From contig VLTH01000003.1 of NCBI GenBank assembly GCA_008125075.1, positions 344,035 to 408,034 of the forward strand: a stretch of DNA of 64,000 nt. Direction: 5' to 3'. Below, in pieces: positions 33,051-41,711 of this stretch. The notes below the pieces were generated by a model. It saw nothing but the letters and a program-made list of their open reading frames with translations, did not search any database and had not been told where the DNA came from. The position numbers were made by a program, and so were the translations under genes. The first letter of the stretch is position 1; each line of letters opens with the position of its first letter. Origin of the DNA: Acetivibrio alkalicellulosi (GTDB lineage: Bacteria; Bacillota; Clostridia; Acetivibrionales; Acetivibrionaceae).

Positions 33051-33362
33051 ATGTATGTTACTGTAAACCTATCATCAAAGAAGACAGGAGAAATAAAGAA
33101 CTTTCTAGAGCGGTTTTATCAAAAGGATATTAATATGGATGAAGATGTAGAACAGTGGATTTATGTTTATCGAAAACCCCTTGAAGCGATTGATATGATA
33201 AGTACAGTTATTGACAATAATGATAAGCATAAGATTTCAGTTTGTGTCCAAGTTGACAGATGTGATGTACACCCAGTAACATACGAAAATTATAATGATA
33301 TTATAAAAGCACTATTGTATTTATACTATAAAGATGAAGGTACATATGAAATTGAAGTATAA
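33051..33362 (+). CDS. Hypothetical protein (103 aa)
   Basis: Not recognised. A soluble 103-residue protein starting MYVTVNLSSKKTGEIKNFL, with a charged middle (DEDVEQWIYVYRKPLEAIDMI), VDRCDVHPVTYENYNDII and an acidic end. A strong CAGGAGG lies 7 bases before the ATG, and codon use looks like that of its neighbours, so translation is likely. It is followed by an F5-like repeat and a terminator. Confidence 0.75.
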   Translation: MYVTVNLSSKKTGEIKNFLERFYQKDINMDEDVEQWIYVYRKPLEAIDMISTVIDNNDKHKISVCVQVDRCDVHPVTYENYNDIIKALLYLYYKDEGTYEIEV

Positions 33363-33394
33363 AATGTATTAATAGTTGTATTATCGGAAATACT

Positions 33395-33475
33395 CTATTC
33401 TGAAATACTTTTTAGAATAGAAGCGCTTGGATTTAATAGGCGTGAAATTTATTTGATTATTCAAACAGGCAGATG
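33395..33475 (+). repeat. F5 module (ATTCT...AGAAT hairpin part)
   Basis: TATTCTGAAATACTTTTTAGAATA, GAAGCGCTTGGATTTAATAGGCGTG and a CAGGCAGATGC tail match 44744-44800. The AGACATTCAT half is absent. Confidence 0.6.
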
Positions 33476-33483
33476 CTATTCTG

Positions 33484-33518
33484 AAAGGTCGGGGATTGAT
33501 ACTCCGACCTTTTTATAA
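33484..33518 (+). terminator. Intrinsic terminator ahead of the L25-like gene
   Basis: AAAGGTCGGGG-ATTGATA-CTCCGACCTTTTT: a strong stem with a T run. It ends the hypothetical gene's transcript, or acts as a leader terminator for the L25-like gene starting 27 bases later. Confidence 0.85.
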
Positions 33519-33544
33519 AATAATATTTGAAGAGGAGATTATAT

Positions 33545-33853
33545 ATGGAGTTATTTGATGTAGAAGCAAGAGAAAGAGACATGATAGGAACTTCAGAAGT
33601 TAGAAAAATTAAAAGAGAAGGACTTGTTCCCGGTATTCTTTATCAAGGTGATGAAAGTAAGCCAATTCTTTTTAAAGAAGAAGAGATTAGAAACATTTTA
33701 AATAAGCATGGCAGGGATGTTATATTAAATGTTAACTATAATGGAAAAAAGATAAAATCTAAAATTCAGGAAGTTCAAAGAAAACCTATAAATGATGAAA
33801 TCATTCATTTGGATTTAATGCCTCTTGATAAAGATATAACCAATACTCACTGA
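33545..33853 (+). CDS. Ribosomal protein bL25-like (short form)
   Basis: 5S rRNA-binding L25/TL5/CTC family protein, 102 residues. It has RDMIGTSEVRKIKREGLVPGILYQGD and the beta-barrel continuing to INDEIIHLDLMPL, then stops after NTH. Only the N-terminal RNA-binding domain is present, as in E. coli L25; many Firmicutes have a longer CTC form. ATG 33545 with GAGGAG 8 bases upstream is chosen over TTG 33527. Whether it is the ribosomal L25 or a stress paralogue is unclear. Confidence 0.82.
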   Translation: MELFDVEARERDMIGTSEVRKIKREGLVPGILYQGDESKPILFKEEEIRNILNKHGRDVILNVNYNGKKIKSKIQEVQRKPINDEIIHLDLMPLDKDITNTH

Positions 33854-33856
33854 AGC

Positions 33857-33886
33857 AAATCCATTTTTGTTAAAATGGATTTGTTT
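33857..33886 (+). terminator. Terminator-like hairpin after the L25-like gene
   Basis: AAATCCATTTT pairs with AAAATGGATTT around TGTT, with a short T-rich tail, four bases after the stop. Confidence 0.7.
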
Positions 33887-33889
33887 ACA

Positions 33890-34050
33890 TAATCAACCTT
33901 GTCAAGTATTGTTCTAAACATACTTTCCTACGGAATCCTTTGTTTGCCACATCGTATTAACAGCCTCTAAAACTTTCGTCAACAATGTTTCTTGAGTATT
34001 CTCTTAAAACATTCACTCATGCCTTTATACATTATCCACCTTTATTATCA
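33890..34050 (-). other. Unassigned intergenic stretch, possible gene remnant
   Basis: On the minus strand a short open stretch reads ETLLTKVLEAVNTMWQTKDS before a stop, with neighbouring frames also partly open. Composition is less AT-rich than nearby spacers. It could be a decayed gene fragment, but I recognise no family. Confidence 0.2.
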
Positions 34051-34051
34051 C

Positions 34052-34268
34052 CTTATCCTAGGGTGCATATTATTTAAGTGAAGAAAAATATGGAAGAAAT
34101 ATTGTGAAGCAAGTAGTAGAGCCTGTTAATGCGACGAGGAAAGGGAGAGCATTGTTTGAGCGAAGCGAGTTTTGCTCGAGCCCGAGGAGTATTTACAGGC
34201 TCTAAACTGCGAAACTTTAGTTTCTGGAATATTTTTCTTCACATTTGTTACATGCACCCCTTATCCTA
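34052..34268 (+). repeat. F2 element with perfect 9-bp target-site duplication
   Basis: The element occupies 34061-34259 (199 bp), with GGGTGCAT and ATGCACCC ends and ~40-bp imperfect terminal inverted repeats. The 9 bases CTTATCCTA flank it exactly on both sides (34052-34060 and 34260-34268), which is direct evidence of insertion. There is no transposase gene, so it is MITE-like. Internal AGAGCCTG...CAGGCTCT brackets a conserved core. Confidence 0.9.
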
Positions 34269-34336
34269 TCCTTACTTGCGTTATGCAAATCATTAGAATA
34301 TAATTATGGTTAAGGAGTATAGAAGGTTAGGGTAGA

Positions 34337-34408
34337 TTCTACTCAATCTTAAGATTATAAAACGAACTCCACCTTATAAAAGGTTAAGTCTTAGAATAAG
34401 ATAAAATT
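34337..34408 (+). repeat. Degenerate F4 repeat upstream of cobT
   Basis: TAGATTCTACTC, GAACTCCACCTTATAA, AAGTCTTAGAATAAGATAAAA resemble F4 blocks at 18967-19045 but are diverged and rearranged. Confidence 0.4.
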
Positions 34409-34440
34409 AATAGCATTGCTAGTTGGGGGCATAAACTAAG

Positions 34441-35496
34441 ATGTTTAAGAAAGCAATAGAGTCTATAGGTAGTTTAGATGAAAATGTAATGAAAATGGCT
34501 CAAAAAAGGTTGGACAATTTAACAAAGCCATTAGGTAGTCTTGGCAGACTTGAAGATTTAGTAAAAAAGATCTCAGGTATTACAGGGGAATTGTTTCCCT
34601 TAGTTGATAAAAAAACTATAGTTATAATGTGCGGAGATAATGGCGTAGTAGAAGAAGGAGTTAGTTCTTGCCCAAAGGATGTGACAGCAATTGTAACTAG
34701 GAATTTTCTGAAAGGTTTTACAGGAATAAATATTTTTGCAAAACATGCAGGAGCAGATATAGTTGTAGTAGATGTAGGAGTAGATGGTGATGTTGAATGT
34801 GAAGGCATATTAAATAGAAAGATAAGAAAAGGCACATGGAATATTGCCAAGGGACCGGCTATGACCAGAGGAGAAGCTATTAAAGCAATAGATACAGGTA
34901 TTTCCGTTGTAGGAGATTTAAAAAATAAGGGTATCAATTTACTTGGTACAGGTGAAATGGGAATTGGTAATACTACTACAAGCAGTGCAGTTTCAGCTGT
35001 CCTTACAAACAATAAGGTTGAAGACATGGTTGGTTTTGGATCAGGAATATCACGCAAGGGATATGACAATAAAATTATAGTTATTAAAAAAGCTATTGAA
35101 TTGAATAAGCCAAATGACATTGATGCTGTGGATGTGCTGTCAAAAGTTGGTGGTTTTGATTTGGCAGCACTTACAGGATGTTTTATTGGTGCCTCAGCAT
35201 ATAGAATTCCAATAGTTATCGATGGATTTATTTCAGCCACAGCTGCACTTGCAGCCGTTAGATTAGAGCCGAAAGTTAAAGAATTTATTATTCCGTCACA
35301 CAGCTCCGCTGAACCAGGAAGTAAGAAAATAATGAAAGCATTAAAGTTAGAACCTATGCTGAATTTGGATATGAGACTTGGAGAAGGTACAGGAGCTGCA
35401 CTTGCATTTAGTATTATTGATTGTGCCATCTGTGCATATACAAATATGGGGACTTTCGAAGATGCAAGTATCAAGCAGTATAAGCCACAGGGCTAA
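34441..35496 (+). CDS. cobT: Nicotinate-nucleotide-dimethylbenzimidazole phosphoribosyltransferase
   Basis: Makes alpha-ribazole phosphate for the lower ligand of cobalamin. 351 residues, the usual length. Diagnostic segments: RLDNLTKPLGSLGRLEDL, IMCGDNGVVEEGVS, GTGEMGIGNTTTSSAV, VDGFISATAALAA, SHSSAEPGSKKIM and LGEGTGAALAFSI with the C-terminal catalytic Glu region. No other cobalamin gene and no cobalamin riboswitch is visible in the leader. The weak GGGGGC upstream is the only ribosome-site candidate. A 324-codon frame on the opposite strand is a shadow. Confidence 0.95.
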   Translation: MFKKAIESIGSLDENVMKMAQKRLDNLTKPLGSLGRLEDLVKKISGITGELFPLVDKKTIVIMCGDNGVVEEGVSSCPKDVTAIVTRNFLKGFTGINIFAKHAGADIVVVDVGVDGDVECEGILNRKIRKGTWNIAKGPAMTRGEAIKAIDTGISVVGDLKNKGINLLGTGEMGIGNTTTSSAVSAVLTNNKVEDMVGFGSGISRKGYDNKIIVIKKAIELNKPNDIDAVDVLSKVGGFDLAALTGCFIGASAYRIPIVIDGFISATAALAAVRLEPKVKEFIIPSHSSAEPGSKKIMKALKLEPMLNLDMRLGEGTGAALAFSIIDCAICAYTNMGTFEDASIKQYKPQG

Positions 35497-35584
35497 TTTC
35501 TCTGAATGAATTTGTCCGTGACTATTCTTAAGTCTATCTTCAAAGTATAGTGATTCATAAAAACCAAATCTTGGAGGATTTAAA

Positions 35585-36187
35585 ATGGATAATATAAACT
35601 CAGATAAAAAAATATGTAGTTTTTGTGGGGAAGAGGTATCAATAGATTATAAAAGATGTCCATACTGTGGTAGTTTAGCACAACTTGAGAATGGTAATAA
35701 GTACGAAAACATTGAAGATACAAGGAATATACAGCCAAGGAATGAAGGAGAGTATATTATAAAAAGCTCTATTGATGAAAATGGTATTGAAAGAATACAT
35801 AATAGTAATGTATTAATAGAAGGAACTAAGGAAGATGATAGTGTTTTTAAGGAGCAAAATGCAGAAAAACTTCAAAATAACGAAATAATAAAAAAAGATT
35901 CTACAAAAAAGATAGTTTCACATAAAAATAGTATGAGTAAAGAACAAACCCACAAAGGATCTTTGAGTAACATTAAAAAAGTTTTTTTAACTGCTATATG
36001 TACCCTTATACCTGGGATTGGCCAGTTAGCAGGTGTTATTGTAGCCATTATATATATGAACATAGAAGATGATAGTGACAGGAATACTTTTGGCTTTGCA
36101 CTATTGATTTCTTCGTTAACAACTTTTATAATTGTAGGAATTGGTTTTTATTTTTTTGCAGTAGCTATTGGCAATATAATAAAATAA
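35585..36187 (+). CDS. Zinc-ribbon membrane protein
   Basis: Function unknown. An N-terminal zinc ribbon (CSFCGEEVSIDYKRCPYCG, residues about 11-29) is followed by a long polar linker (30-125) and a C-terminal membrane part. Two hydrophobic helices lie at about 137-157 (AICTLIPGIGQLAGVIVAIIY) and 168-197 (FALLISSLTTFIIVGIGFYFF). GGAGG lies 9 bases before the ATG. Similar zinc-ribbon/TM proteins are common in clostridia without assigned role. Probably transcribed alone. Confidence 0.78.
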   Translation: MDNINSDKKICSFCGEEVSIDYKRCPYCGSLAQLENGNKYENIEDTRNIQPRNEGEYIIKSSIDENGIERIHNSNVLIEGTKEDDSVFKEQNAEKLQNNEIIKKDSTKKIVSHKNSMSKEQTHKGSLSNIKKVFLTAICTLIPGIGQLAGVIVAIIYMNIEDDSDRNTFGFALLISSLTTFIIVGIGFYFFAVAIGNIIK

Positions 36188-36294
36188 GCCAATTTACTTA
36201 AGATGAAGTAGGCTAATTATAAAATGTTTGTATTTAAGAAGCAAACAAATTGCACGTGCATAAAATAAAAAGCTTAAGAAATATAGGTGATATT

Positions 36295-36867
36295 TTGAAA
36301 GAAAAAAAAGATATTAGAAAAAAAATTCTAAGTTTAAGAAATGATCTTTCCGGTGAACATGTGCTAAAAAATAGTGAAGTCATTACAAATAGCCTTGTAG
36401 AATTAAAAGAGTTTAAACAGAGCAAAAATATAATGGCATATATGAATTTTAGAAATGAAGTGTCAACATTTTTTTTGCTAAAGAGCTGTTTTGAAATGGG
36501 AAAAAAAGTTATATTACCTGCAATAAACACTGTTTCAGGTAAGAAGAAAATAGTAACATATGAAGTAAAAGACATGGAGCAGCAACTAAAAAAAGGAACA
36601 TATGGCATTCTTGAGCCTGTAAATGATATGGATTTTAGAGTTGACATAAGAGAAATTAATATGATTATTGTACCAGGAGTTGCATTTGATACAAACAGAA
36701 ATCGAATTGGCTATGGGGCTGGCTATTACGATGTTTTTTTAAGAGAATTAAAGGAAGGATGCTATAAAGTTGGAATTGCCTTCGAGCTTCAAATTTGTTA
36801 CCATATACCTGTAGAAAAACATGATGTACCATTAGATATTATTGTTACTGAAAAAAGAGTTATATAA
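36295..36867 (+). CDS. 5-formyltetrahydrofolate cyclo-ligase
   Basis: Converts 5-formyl-THF to 5,10-methenyl-THF with ATP. About 190 residues. Family features: KKDIRKKILSLRNDLS at the start, ATP-site GVAFDTNRNRIGYGAGYYDVFL and the ending ELQICYHIPVEKHDVPLDIIVTEKRV. I start at TTG 36295 with AGGTGA just upstream, rather than the far TTG 36250; the family N-terminus begins about there. It lies 88 bases ahead of rpoN. Confidence 0.9.
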   Translation: MKEKKDIRKKILSLRNDLSGEHVLKNSEVITNSLVELKEFKQSKNIMAYMNFRNEVSTFFLLKSCFEMGKKVILPAINTVSGKKKIVTYEVKDMEQQLKKGTYGILEPVNDMDFRVDIREINMIIVPGVAFDTNRNRIGYGAGYYDVFLRELKEGCYKVGIAFELQICYHIPVEKHDVPLDIIVTEKRVI

Positions 36868-36935
36868 TATCTCTGCACATGTGCATAAAATTAAATGATA
36901 CTAATCTGAAAAGTATTTTTAAGATTAGTATTAAA
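36868..36935 (+). repeat. F5-like fragment upstream of rpoN
   Basis: GCACATGTGC palindrome followed by ATACTAATCTGAAAAGTATTTTTAAGATTAGTAT, an inverted repeat related to the ATTCT...AGAAT module. In this position it could also end the preceding transcript. Confidence 0.45.
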
Positions 36936-36955
36936 AATAGGTGAGGAGAGGGAGT

Positions 36956-38320
36956 TTGGATTTTTATTTTGATTTGAATCTTGTACAATCGCAAAAAATA
37001 ATACTTACACCCCAATTAAGATTAGCTCTTGAAATTCTTAAAATGAATGTAGAAGAGCTTACTGAATATATTCAAAATGAGACCGAAACAAATCCTGCAC
37101 TAGATTTATCTTATGATAGTCCTGAATCTCAAGAGCATATTTTTCCTATGTCAATTGAGACTAGGAGATACTTGGAAAAAAATCACGAAATTTTTGATTT
37201 TTTAAATGATACTACTGTAGACAAATCTACACTGAACATGTCTTTGAAAGAACATTTGTTAATACAGCTTCATACGTTAACATTATCTCCTAATGATATT
37301 GAAATAGGAGAGTTTTTAATAGACAACGTAGATGAGAATGGCTATCTTACTATTAGTCTTTTTGAATCTGTTTCTTTTTTGAATTCTCCACTTAAAAAAG
37401 TTGAAAAGGTACTAAAACTTCTTCAGACATTTGAACCTTCTGGTGTTTGTGCAAGAGACTTAAAGGAGTGCTTATCAATACAAGTGACGCAAATGGATAT
37501 AAAGGATGAAAAAGTGATAGATATTATAAATAATGATCTTGATGATTTAGCACAAAACAAAATATCTGCAATTGCAAAGAAAAACCGATTAACTAAAGAT
37601 AGAGTTGTTGAAATATTAAATTTTATTAAATCATTAGAACCTAAGCCAGGTAGAGCTTTTTGTGATTATCATCAAATAAAATATATAATACCTGATGTTG
37701 TGGTTAGTAGAGTTCATGATGACTTTGAAGTATATATTAATGATGAGGCAATTCCAAGCATCAATATTAGTGGCTACTATAAAAATGTTCTGAAGGAAGA
37801 TAAAAATAATGAAGAAATAGATGTTGAAGCAAGAAAGTTTATACAATCTAAAATTGATAAAGTAAATTGGTTAATAAGATGTATCGAACAAAGGAGAAAT
37901 ACTCTTTTGAAAATTTCTCAGTGTATTGTTTTAAAACAAAAGGATTTTTTTAGAAATGGTAAAAAAAGTTTAAAGCCTCTTACTATGAAAGAGTTAGCTG
38001 AAGAAATTTCTGTCCATGAGTCAACTGTGAGCAGGTCGGTTAGTGGTAAGTATATTCAATGTAACTGGGGGGTTTTTGAAATGAAATACTTATTTATTTC
38101 AAAAATCTCAGGAACTGTTACAACTGGTGAGTATATAAAGACAAAAGTTAAAGAAATTATTAATTCTGAAGATAAAAAGGTTCCGTTAAGTGATAATGAT
38201 ATTACTAAAATGCTTATTAGAGATGGAATACAAATATCTCGGAGGACTGTATCAAAATACAGAATAGAAATGAATATACCTTCGTCAGCAAAAAGAAAAA
38301 ATCATTCATCAAAGATATAA
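36956..38320 (+). CDS. rpoN: RNA polymerase sigma-54 factor
   Basis: Alternative sigma factor recognising -24/-12 promoters and requiring an AAA+ activator. 454 residues. Region I is Gln/Leu rich (LVQSQKIILTPQLRLALEIL), then the acidic linker, the core-binding domain (about 90-260), the helix-turn-helix (LTMKELAEEISVHESTVSRSVSGKYIQ) and the C-terminal RpoN box SRRTVSKYR at about 428-436. I start at TTG 36956 (MDFYFDLNLVQSQ) after GAGGAG at 36943-36948; GTG 36941 overlaps that site. No bEBP activator gene is in the window. Confidence 0.95.
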   Translation: MDFYFDLNLVQSQKIILTPQLRLALEILKMNVEELTEYIQNETETNPALDLSYDSPESQEHIFPMSIETRRYLEKNHEIFDFLNDTTVDKSTLNMSLKEHLLIQLHTLTLSPNDIEIGEFLIDNVDENGYLTISLFESVSFLNSPLKKVEKVLKLLQTFEPSGVCARDLKECLSIQVTQMDIKDEKVIDIINNDLDDLAQNKISAIAKKNRLTKDRVVEILNFIKSLEPKPGRAFCDYHQIKYIIPDVVVSRVHDDFEVYINDEAIPSINISGYYKNVLKEDKNNEEIDVEARKFIQSKIDKVNWLIRCIEQRRNTLLKISQCIVLKQKDFFRNGKKSLKPLTMKELAEEISVHESTVSRSVSGKYIQCNWGVFEMKYLFISKISGTVTTGEYIKTKVKEIINSEDKKVPLSDNDITKMLIRDGIQISRRTVSKYRIEMNIPSSAKRKNHSSKI

Positions 38321-38370
38321 TTAAGTGCATATATTAGTTTTAGAAAGTATAATATGGAAAATGAATGTAT

Positions 38371-38478
38371 ATGAAAACTAGAACCTATAAATCAAAACCA
38401 ATTATAATAAAGTATGCTAAAAATGTCCAAAAAGAAGATAATATTATCAAAATTATCAAGTTGCTACTTAAATCATAG
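38371..38478 (+). CDS. Possible small basic protein upstream of the recombinase
   Basis: A 35-codon frame (MKTRTYKSKPIIIKYAKNVQ...) ending TAG, very Lys/Ile rich. It lies 52 bases before the recombinase in the same direction. No good ribosome site is visible, so translation is doubtful. If real it could be an accessory or directionality factor, but that is only positional inference. Confidence 0.3.
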   Translation: MKTRTYKSKPIIIKYAKNVQKEDNIIKIIKLLLKS

Positions 38479-38529
38479 GAATTTATAATAATCTCAATTT
38501 TATTGCACCCATTGTATCAAAGGGAATTA

Positions 38530-40089
38530 ATGGAGGGAATGATTATTAATTATCCTGGCAATCTAACTAGTTATAATATAGGTATTTATGTAAGGGAAAG
38601 TAGAGATGATGGTGATGAAAATTATGAAACTATTGAAACTCAAAGAGATTTGCTTATTAACTATGTTAAAAACAATAAAATAGGTGAAATATTAAGTATT
38701 TATATTGATAACAATGTATCTGGTTCAGGCTTTGAGAGAAACGGAATAGAGCAGTTAAAAAAAGATGTACTGGAAAATAAAATAAATTTGCTTGTTTTGA
38801 AGGATCTATCAAGGTTAGGGAGGAATAATGCAAGAACACTATTGTTTTTGGATTTTTTAGAGGAATATGGAGTCAGAGTAATAACCTTTGATGGAAGATA
38901 TGACAGTATAAAAGATAATGATACAGTTGGCATTGACACGTGGTACAACGAACGATATATTAGAGATATTTCAAAAAAAATAAGAGCAAATCTAAGGTTT
39001 AAGATAGAAAAGGGAGAGTATATAGGAAGAGCACCTTTTGGATATAAAAAGTCCAGTGATGAAAAGAACAAATTAGTTATAAAAAGTGATGAGGCTAACA
39101 TAGTTCAAAAAATTTATGAGCTTTATCAAGATGGTTATGGATATAGTTATATTGCTCGTTTACTTAACAAAGAAGGATATGAATCTCCCAAAAAGTTGAA
39201 ATGGAGCTCTGCAACTATAAGAAGAATTATTTGTAGTAGTGTTTATGCAGGTGATACTGTACAGGGCGTAAGTGAAAAAATTAGCTTTAAAAGCAAAAAA
39301 ACCAGAAAACTTGATCAAAGCCAGTGGGTAGTGACACATAATACTCATGAACCAATAATTCAAAGAGAATTGTATGAAAAAGTTCAAGAAACCCGCAAAA
39401 ACAAAAATACTAATTCAGCTAGTCATAAAGGAGATATACATACTTTTAGAGGATTGGTTTATTGTGGAAGATGCAAAAGTTTGATGTTTGCAAGGAAGCG
39501 GAAGGAAAGGCCAATGGGGTATATTTGCAGTAATTACAGCAAATTTGGTAAGTCCTCGTGTTCAAGCCATCATATTAGAGAAAAAGACTTGTCAGAAATT
39601 ATTATTAAAGATCTTTTAAAGCTTATAAATAAGGATAACACAACCAAAAAGCTTCTTGAAGATGAAGCATTTAATGAAAACAACAATATCTTAATTGAAA
39701 ATATAAAAACTCAAATTAAGTCAAAAAAAAGGCAGCAGGAGATAATGTATAAAGATAAATTAGATGAAAAAATCTCAGAAGATTTATTTACAAGGATTAA
39801 TCAACAAATAGAAAATAAACTGTTGTTTTTAGAGAAAGAGTTGGAAAATGCTAAAAACAAAGAAATACTAATAAAAGATACCAATAGTATTATAGATTAC
39901 GTTAAAAATAAAATTAAAAAAAATTCTCTTGAAAATAGAATTGTGAAATTGATTGTAAACAGAATAATAATTTTTGACAAAGGAGATAAATTTGAAGATA
40001 AGTTATGGGATTTAGTTGTGACAGAGAAAGAAAAGGAAACAATCAGCAAATATGGTGCTATTTTAATTGAATACTCTTTTAATAATTAA
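38530..40089 (+). CDS. Large serine site-specific recombinase
   Basis: Integrase/recombinase cutting DNA through a Ser nucleophile. About 519 residues. Catalytic N-terminal domain about 14-150 with IYVRESRDD (S24 nucleophile), ETQRDLL and LSRLGRNNARTL; recombinase domain about 165-290 (PFGYKKS, YSYIARLLNKEGYESP, SSATIRRIICSSVYAG); zinc ribbon about 325-365 (YCGRCKSLMFAR ... CSNYSKFGKSSC) and a C-terminal coiled coil. No phage, transposon or att-like repeat is seen around it, so it looks stranded or domesticated. ATG 38530 follows AAGGGA; TTG 38503 and ATG 38539 are alternatives. Confidence 0.92.
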   Translation: MEGMIINYPGNLTSYNIGIYVRESRDDGDENYETIETQRDLLINYVKNNKIGEILSIYIDNNVSGSGFERNGIEQLKKDVLENKINLLVLKDLSRLGRNNARTLLFLDFLEEYGVRVITFDGRYDSIKDNDTVGIDTWYNERYIRDISKKIRANLRFKIEKGEYIGRAPFGYKKSSDEKNKLVIKSDEANIVQKIYELYQDGYGYSYIARLLNKEGYESPKKLKWSSATIRRIICSSVYAGDTVQGVSEKISFKSKKTRKLDQSQWVVTHNTHEPIIQRELYEKVQETRKNKNTNSASHKGDIHTFRGLVYCGRCKSLMFARKRKERPMGYICSNYSKFGKSSCSSHHIREKDLSEIIIKDLLKLINKDNTTKKLLEDEAFNENNNILIENIKTQIKSKKRQQEIMYKDKLDEKISEDLFTRINQQIENKLLFLEKELENAKNKEILIKDTNSIIDYVKNKIKKNSLENRIVKLIVNRIIIFDKGDKFEDKLWDLVVTEKEKETISKYGAILIEYSFNN

Positions 40090-40097
40090 AGAGTGTA

Positions 40098-40170
40098 AGA
40101 GGATTCAGAACTCAGAATAGTTAGATTGAAATATTCTAACTATTGTATTCTGGGTTCTGAATTCTTGGGG
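40098..40170. repeat. Long imperfect hairpin between convergent genes
   Basis: GGATTCAGAACTCAGAATA and AGTTAGA pair with TCTAACT and TATTCTGGGTTCTGAATTC. It lies tail-to-tail between the recombinase and apgM and may serve as a bidirectional terminator. Part of the arm (TCAGAACTCAGAA) recurs inverted at about 2896-2910. Confidence 0.6.
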
Positions 40171-40184
40171 CCTTGCTGTGATAT

Positions 40185-41405
40185 TTAAAAAGGACTTTTG
40201 TTTAGTATAAAGTACTCCATCAGCTTATAGCCTTCACTAATATATATGTTGGTTTTGCTTGCTTGCTCCTCATCATATTTTGTTACTTCTGATTTTTTGT
40301 GATTAGATTTCTGATAAAACAAGTATGGAACAGGATCTGATGTATGGGTTCTCAAAGATAAAGGTGTAGGATGATCTGGGAGAATAAGTAATTTGTAATC
40401 ATCATATTTTTCAAGACCCTTTAAAAGAACTCCTAAAACTTGATCATCTATTAATTCAATTGATTTGACCTTGTTTTCTATTTCATATCTGTGACCACAT
40501 TCATCTGGAGCTTCGATATGAACATATACAAAGTCAGATCCCGAATCTAGTTGTTCTAATGCGGCCATCGCTTTACCTTTAAAATTAGTGTGAATATTAC
40601 CAGTTGCACCTTCAACTTCTACATTGTTTAATCCTGACAGGATGCCTATTCCTTTGATTAAATCAACTGCAGATATGACAGAACCATAAATTCCATATTT
40701 GTCATAAAATTTTGTGAGGGATGGTTTTTTACCTTCTCCCCATAGCCATATTGAATTAGCAGGGTTTAGTCCTCTAGATATTCTGGATTTGTTTATTGGA
40801 TGATCTTTTAAAATATGATAGCTCTTTATCATCATATCAAGTAAATGCTTTGAATTTGCATCTTTGGGAAGATGAGAAGTAATTTTTTGCTCTAAAATAT
40901 CATGGGGTGGTACTAAGTTTAAATTTGTTAAACCATTTTTCCATATAACACAATGACGATAGCTTATACCTGGGTAAAAACAAATCTCATTTGATTTTAA
41001 ATGTTTATTTATTTCATTTATTAAAGCTTCTGCTTCTTGCGAGCTTATTTCATCTGAACTGTAATCTATCATTGTTTTATTTTTGTAATCATCAACATCT
41101 GATAATGTTACTAGATTACATCGTAATGTTACGTCAGTATCTGATAATGAGAGGCCCATACTTACTGCTTCAAGTGGTGAACGCCCTGTATAATAAAGCT
41201 TTGGATTATATCCCATTACTGAAAGGTTGGCAACATCACTACCTGGAGCAATACCTTCTGGTACTGTTTTAATCAGACCTATTTCAGAGTATCTGGCAAG
41301 AGAGTCCATGTTTGGTTTCTTTGAAAATTGTAAAGGCGTTTTATTTCCTAACTGTTCTAAAGGATAGTCTGCCATACCATCCCCTAATAATAATACATGT
41401 TTCAT
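40185..41405 (-). CDS. apgM: Cofactor-independent phosphoglycerate mutase, ApgM type
   Basis: 2,3-bisphosphoglycerate-independent mutase of the alkaline-phosphatase superfamily, the archaeal-type form also found in clostridia; interconverts 3- and 2-phosphoglycerate. 406 residues. Key segments: MKHVLLLGDGMADYPLEQLGNKTPL (metal-binding Asp), PEGIAPGSDVANLSVMGYNP (Ser nucleophile region), YTGRSPLEAVSMG, VYVHIEAPDECGHR and LPDHPTPLSLRTHTSDPVP. It reads away from fur and is monocistronic. Confidence 0.93.
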   Translation of the reverse strand: MKHVLLLGDGMADYPLEQLGNKTPLQFSKKPNMDSLARYSEIGLIKTVPEGIAPGSDVANLSVMGYNPKLYYTGRSPLEAVSMGLSLSDTDVTLRCNLVTLSDVDDYKNKTMIDYSSDEISSQEAEALINEINKHLKSNEICFYPGISYRHCVIWKNGLTNLNLVPPHDILEQKITSHLPKDANSKHLLDMMIKSYHILKDHPINKSRISRGLNPANSIWLWGEGKKPSLTKFYDKYGIYGSVISAVDLIKGIGILSGLNNVEVEGATGNIHTNFKGKAMAALEQLDSGSDFVYVHIEAPDECGHRYEIENKVKSIELIDDQVLGVLLKGLEKYDDYKLLILPDHPTPLSLRTHTSDPVPYLFYQKSNHKKSEVTKYDEEQASKTNIYISEGYKLMEYFILNKSPF

Positions 41406-41550
41406 AAAAATATCAGTTCCTTTTAAAATATAGTATGTTTTATTGCTAATTAATATTTTATAACCATTTAATTATAGCAGATTTTAAAATATATGCATAG
41501 AAAAATTGCATAGGTTGGAATATTAATTTATAATAGTCTTAAGACATTCT

Positions 41551-41615
41551 TTTCTATTCTGAAAATACTTTTCACAATAGAAGCTTATGATTTAATGCCA
41601 GTGCAAATTGTACAA
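41551..41615 (+). repeat. F5 module upstream of the Fur-family gene
   Basis: CTATTCTGAAAATACTTTTCACAATAGAAGC and GATTTAATGCCAGTGCA match the hairpin module at 44744. The rest of 41406-41711 is AT-rich leader for two divergent genes with nothing else recognised. Confidence 0.55.
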
Positions 41616-41711
41616 AAATAATTATTAGAAAATATTAAAGGTTCTTATTAATTAAAAAGTATTAAAAGGAAGTAGTTCTTCCAAACTTATAATTAGGAGT
41701 GATGGTTTAAG

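Noticed and set aside
34262-34440. Cobalamin riboswitch upstream of cobT.
   Set aside because: No B12-box-like conserved core and no terminator or sequestering hairpin recognised; the leader holds a degenerate F4 repeat.
34500-35474. A 324-codon reading frame on the strand opposite cobT.
   Set aside because: cobT is unmistakable in sequence and length. The opposite frame is Ser/Thr/Pro/Ile-rich, has no ribosome site and matches nothing recognisable, typical of a shadow in AT-rich coding DNA.
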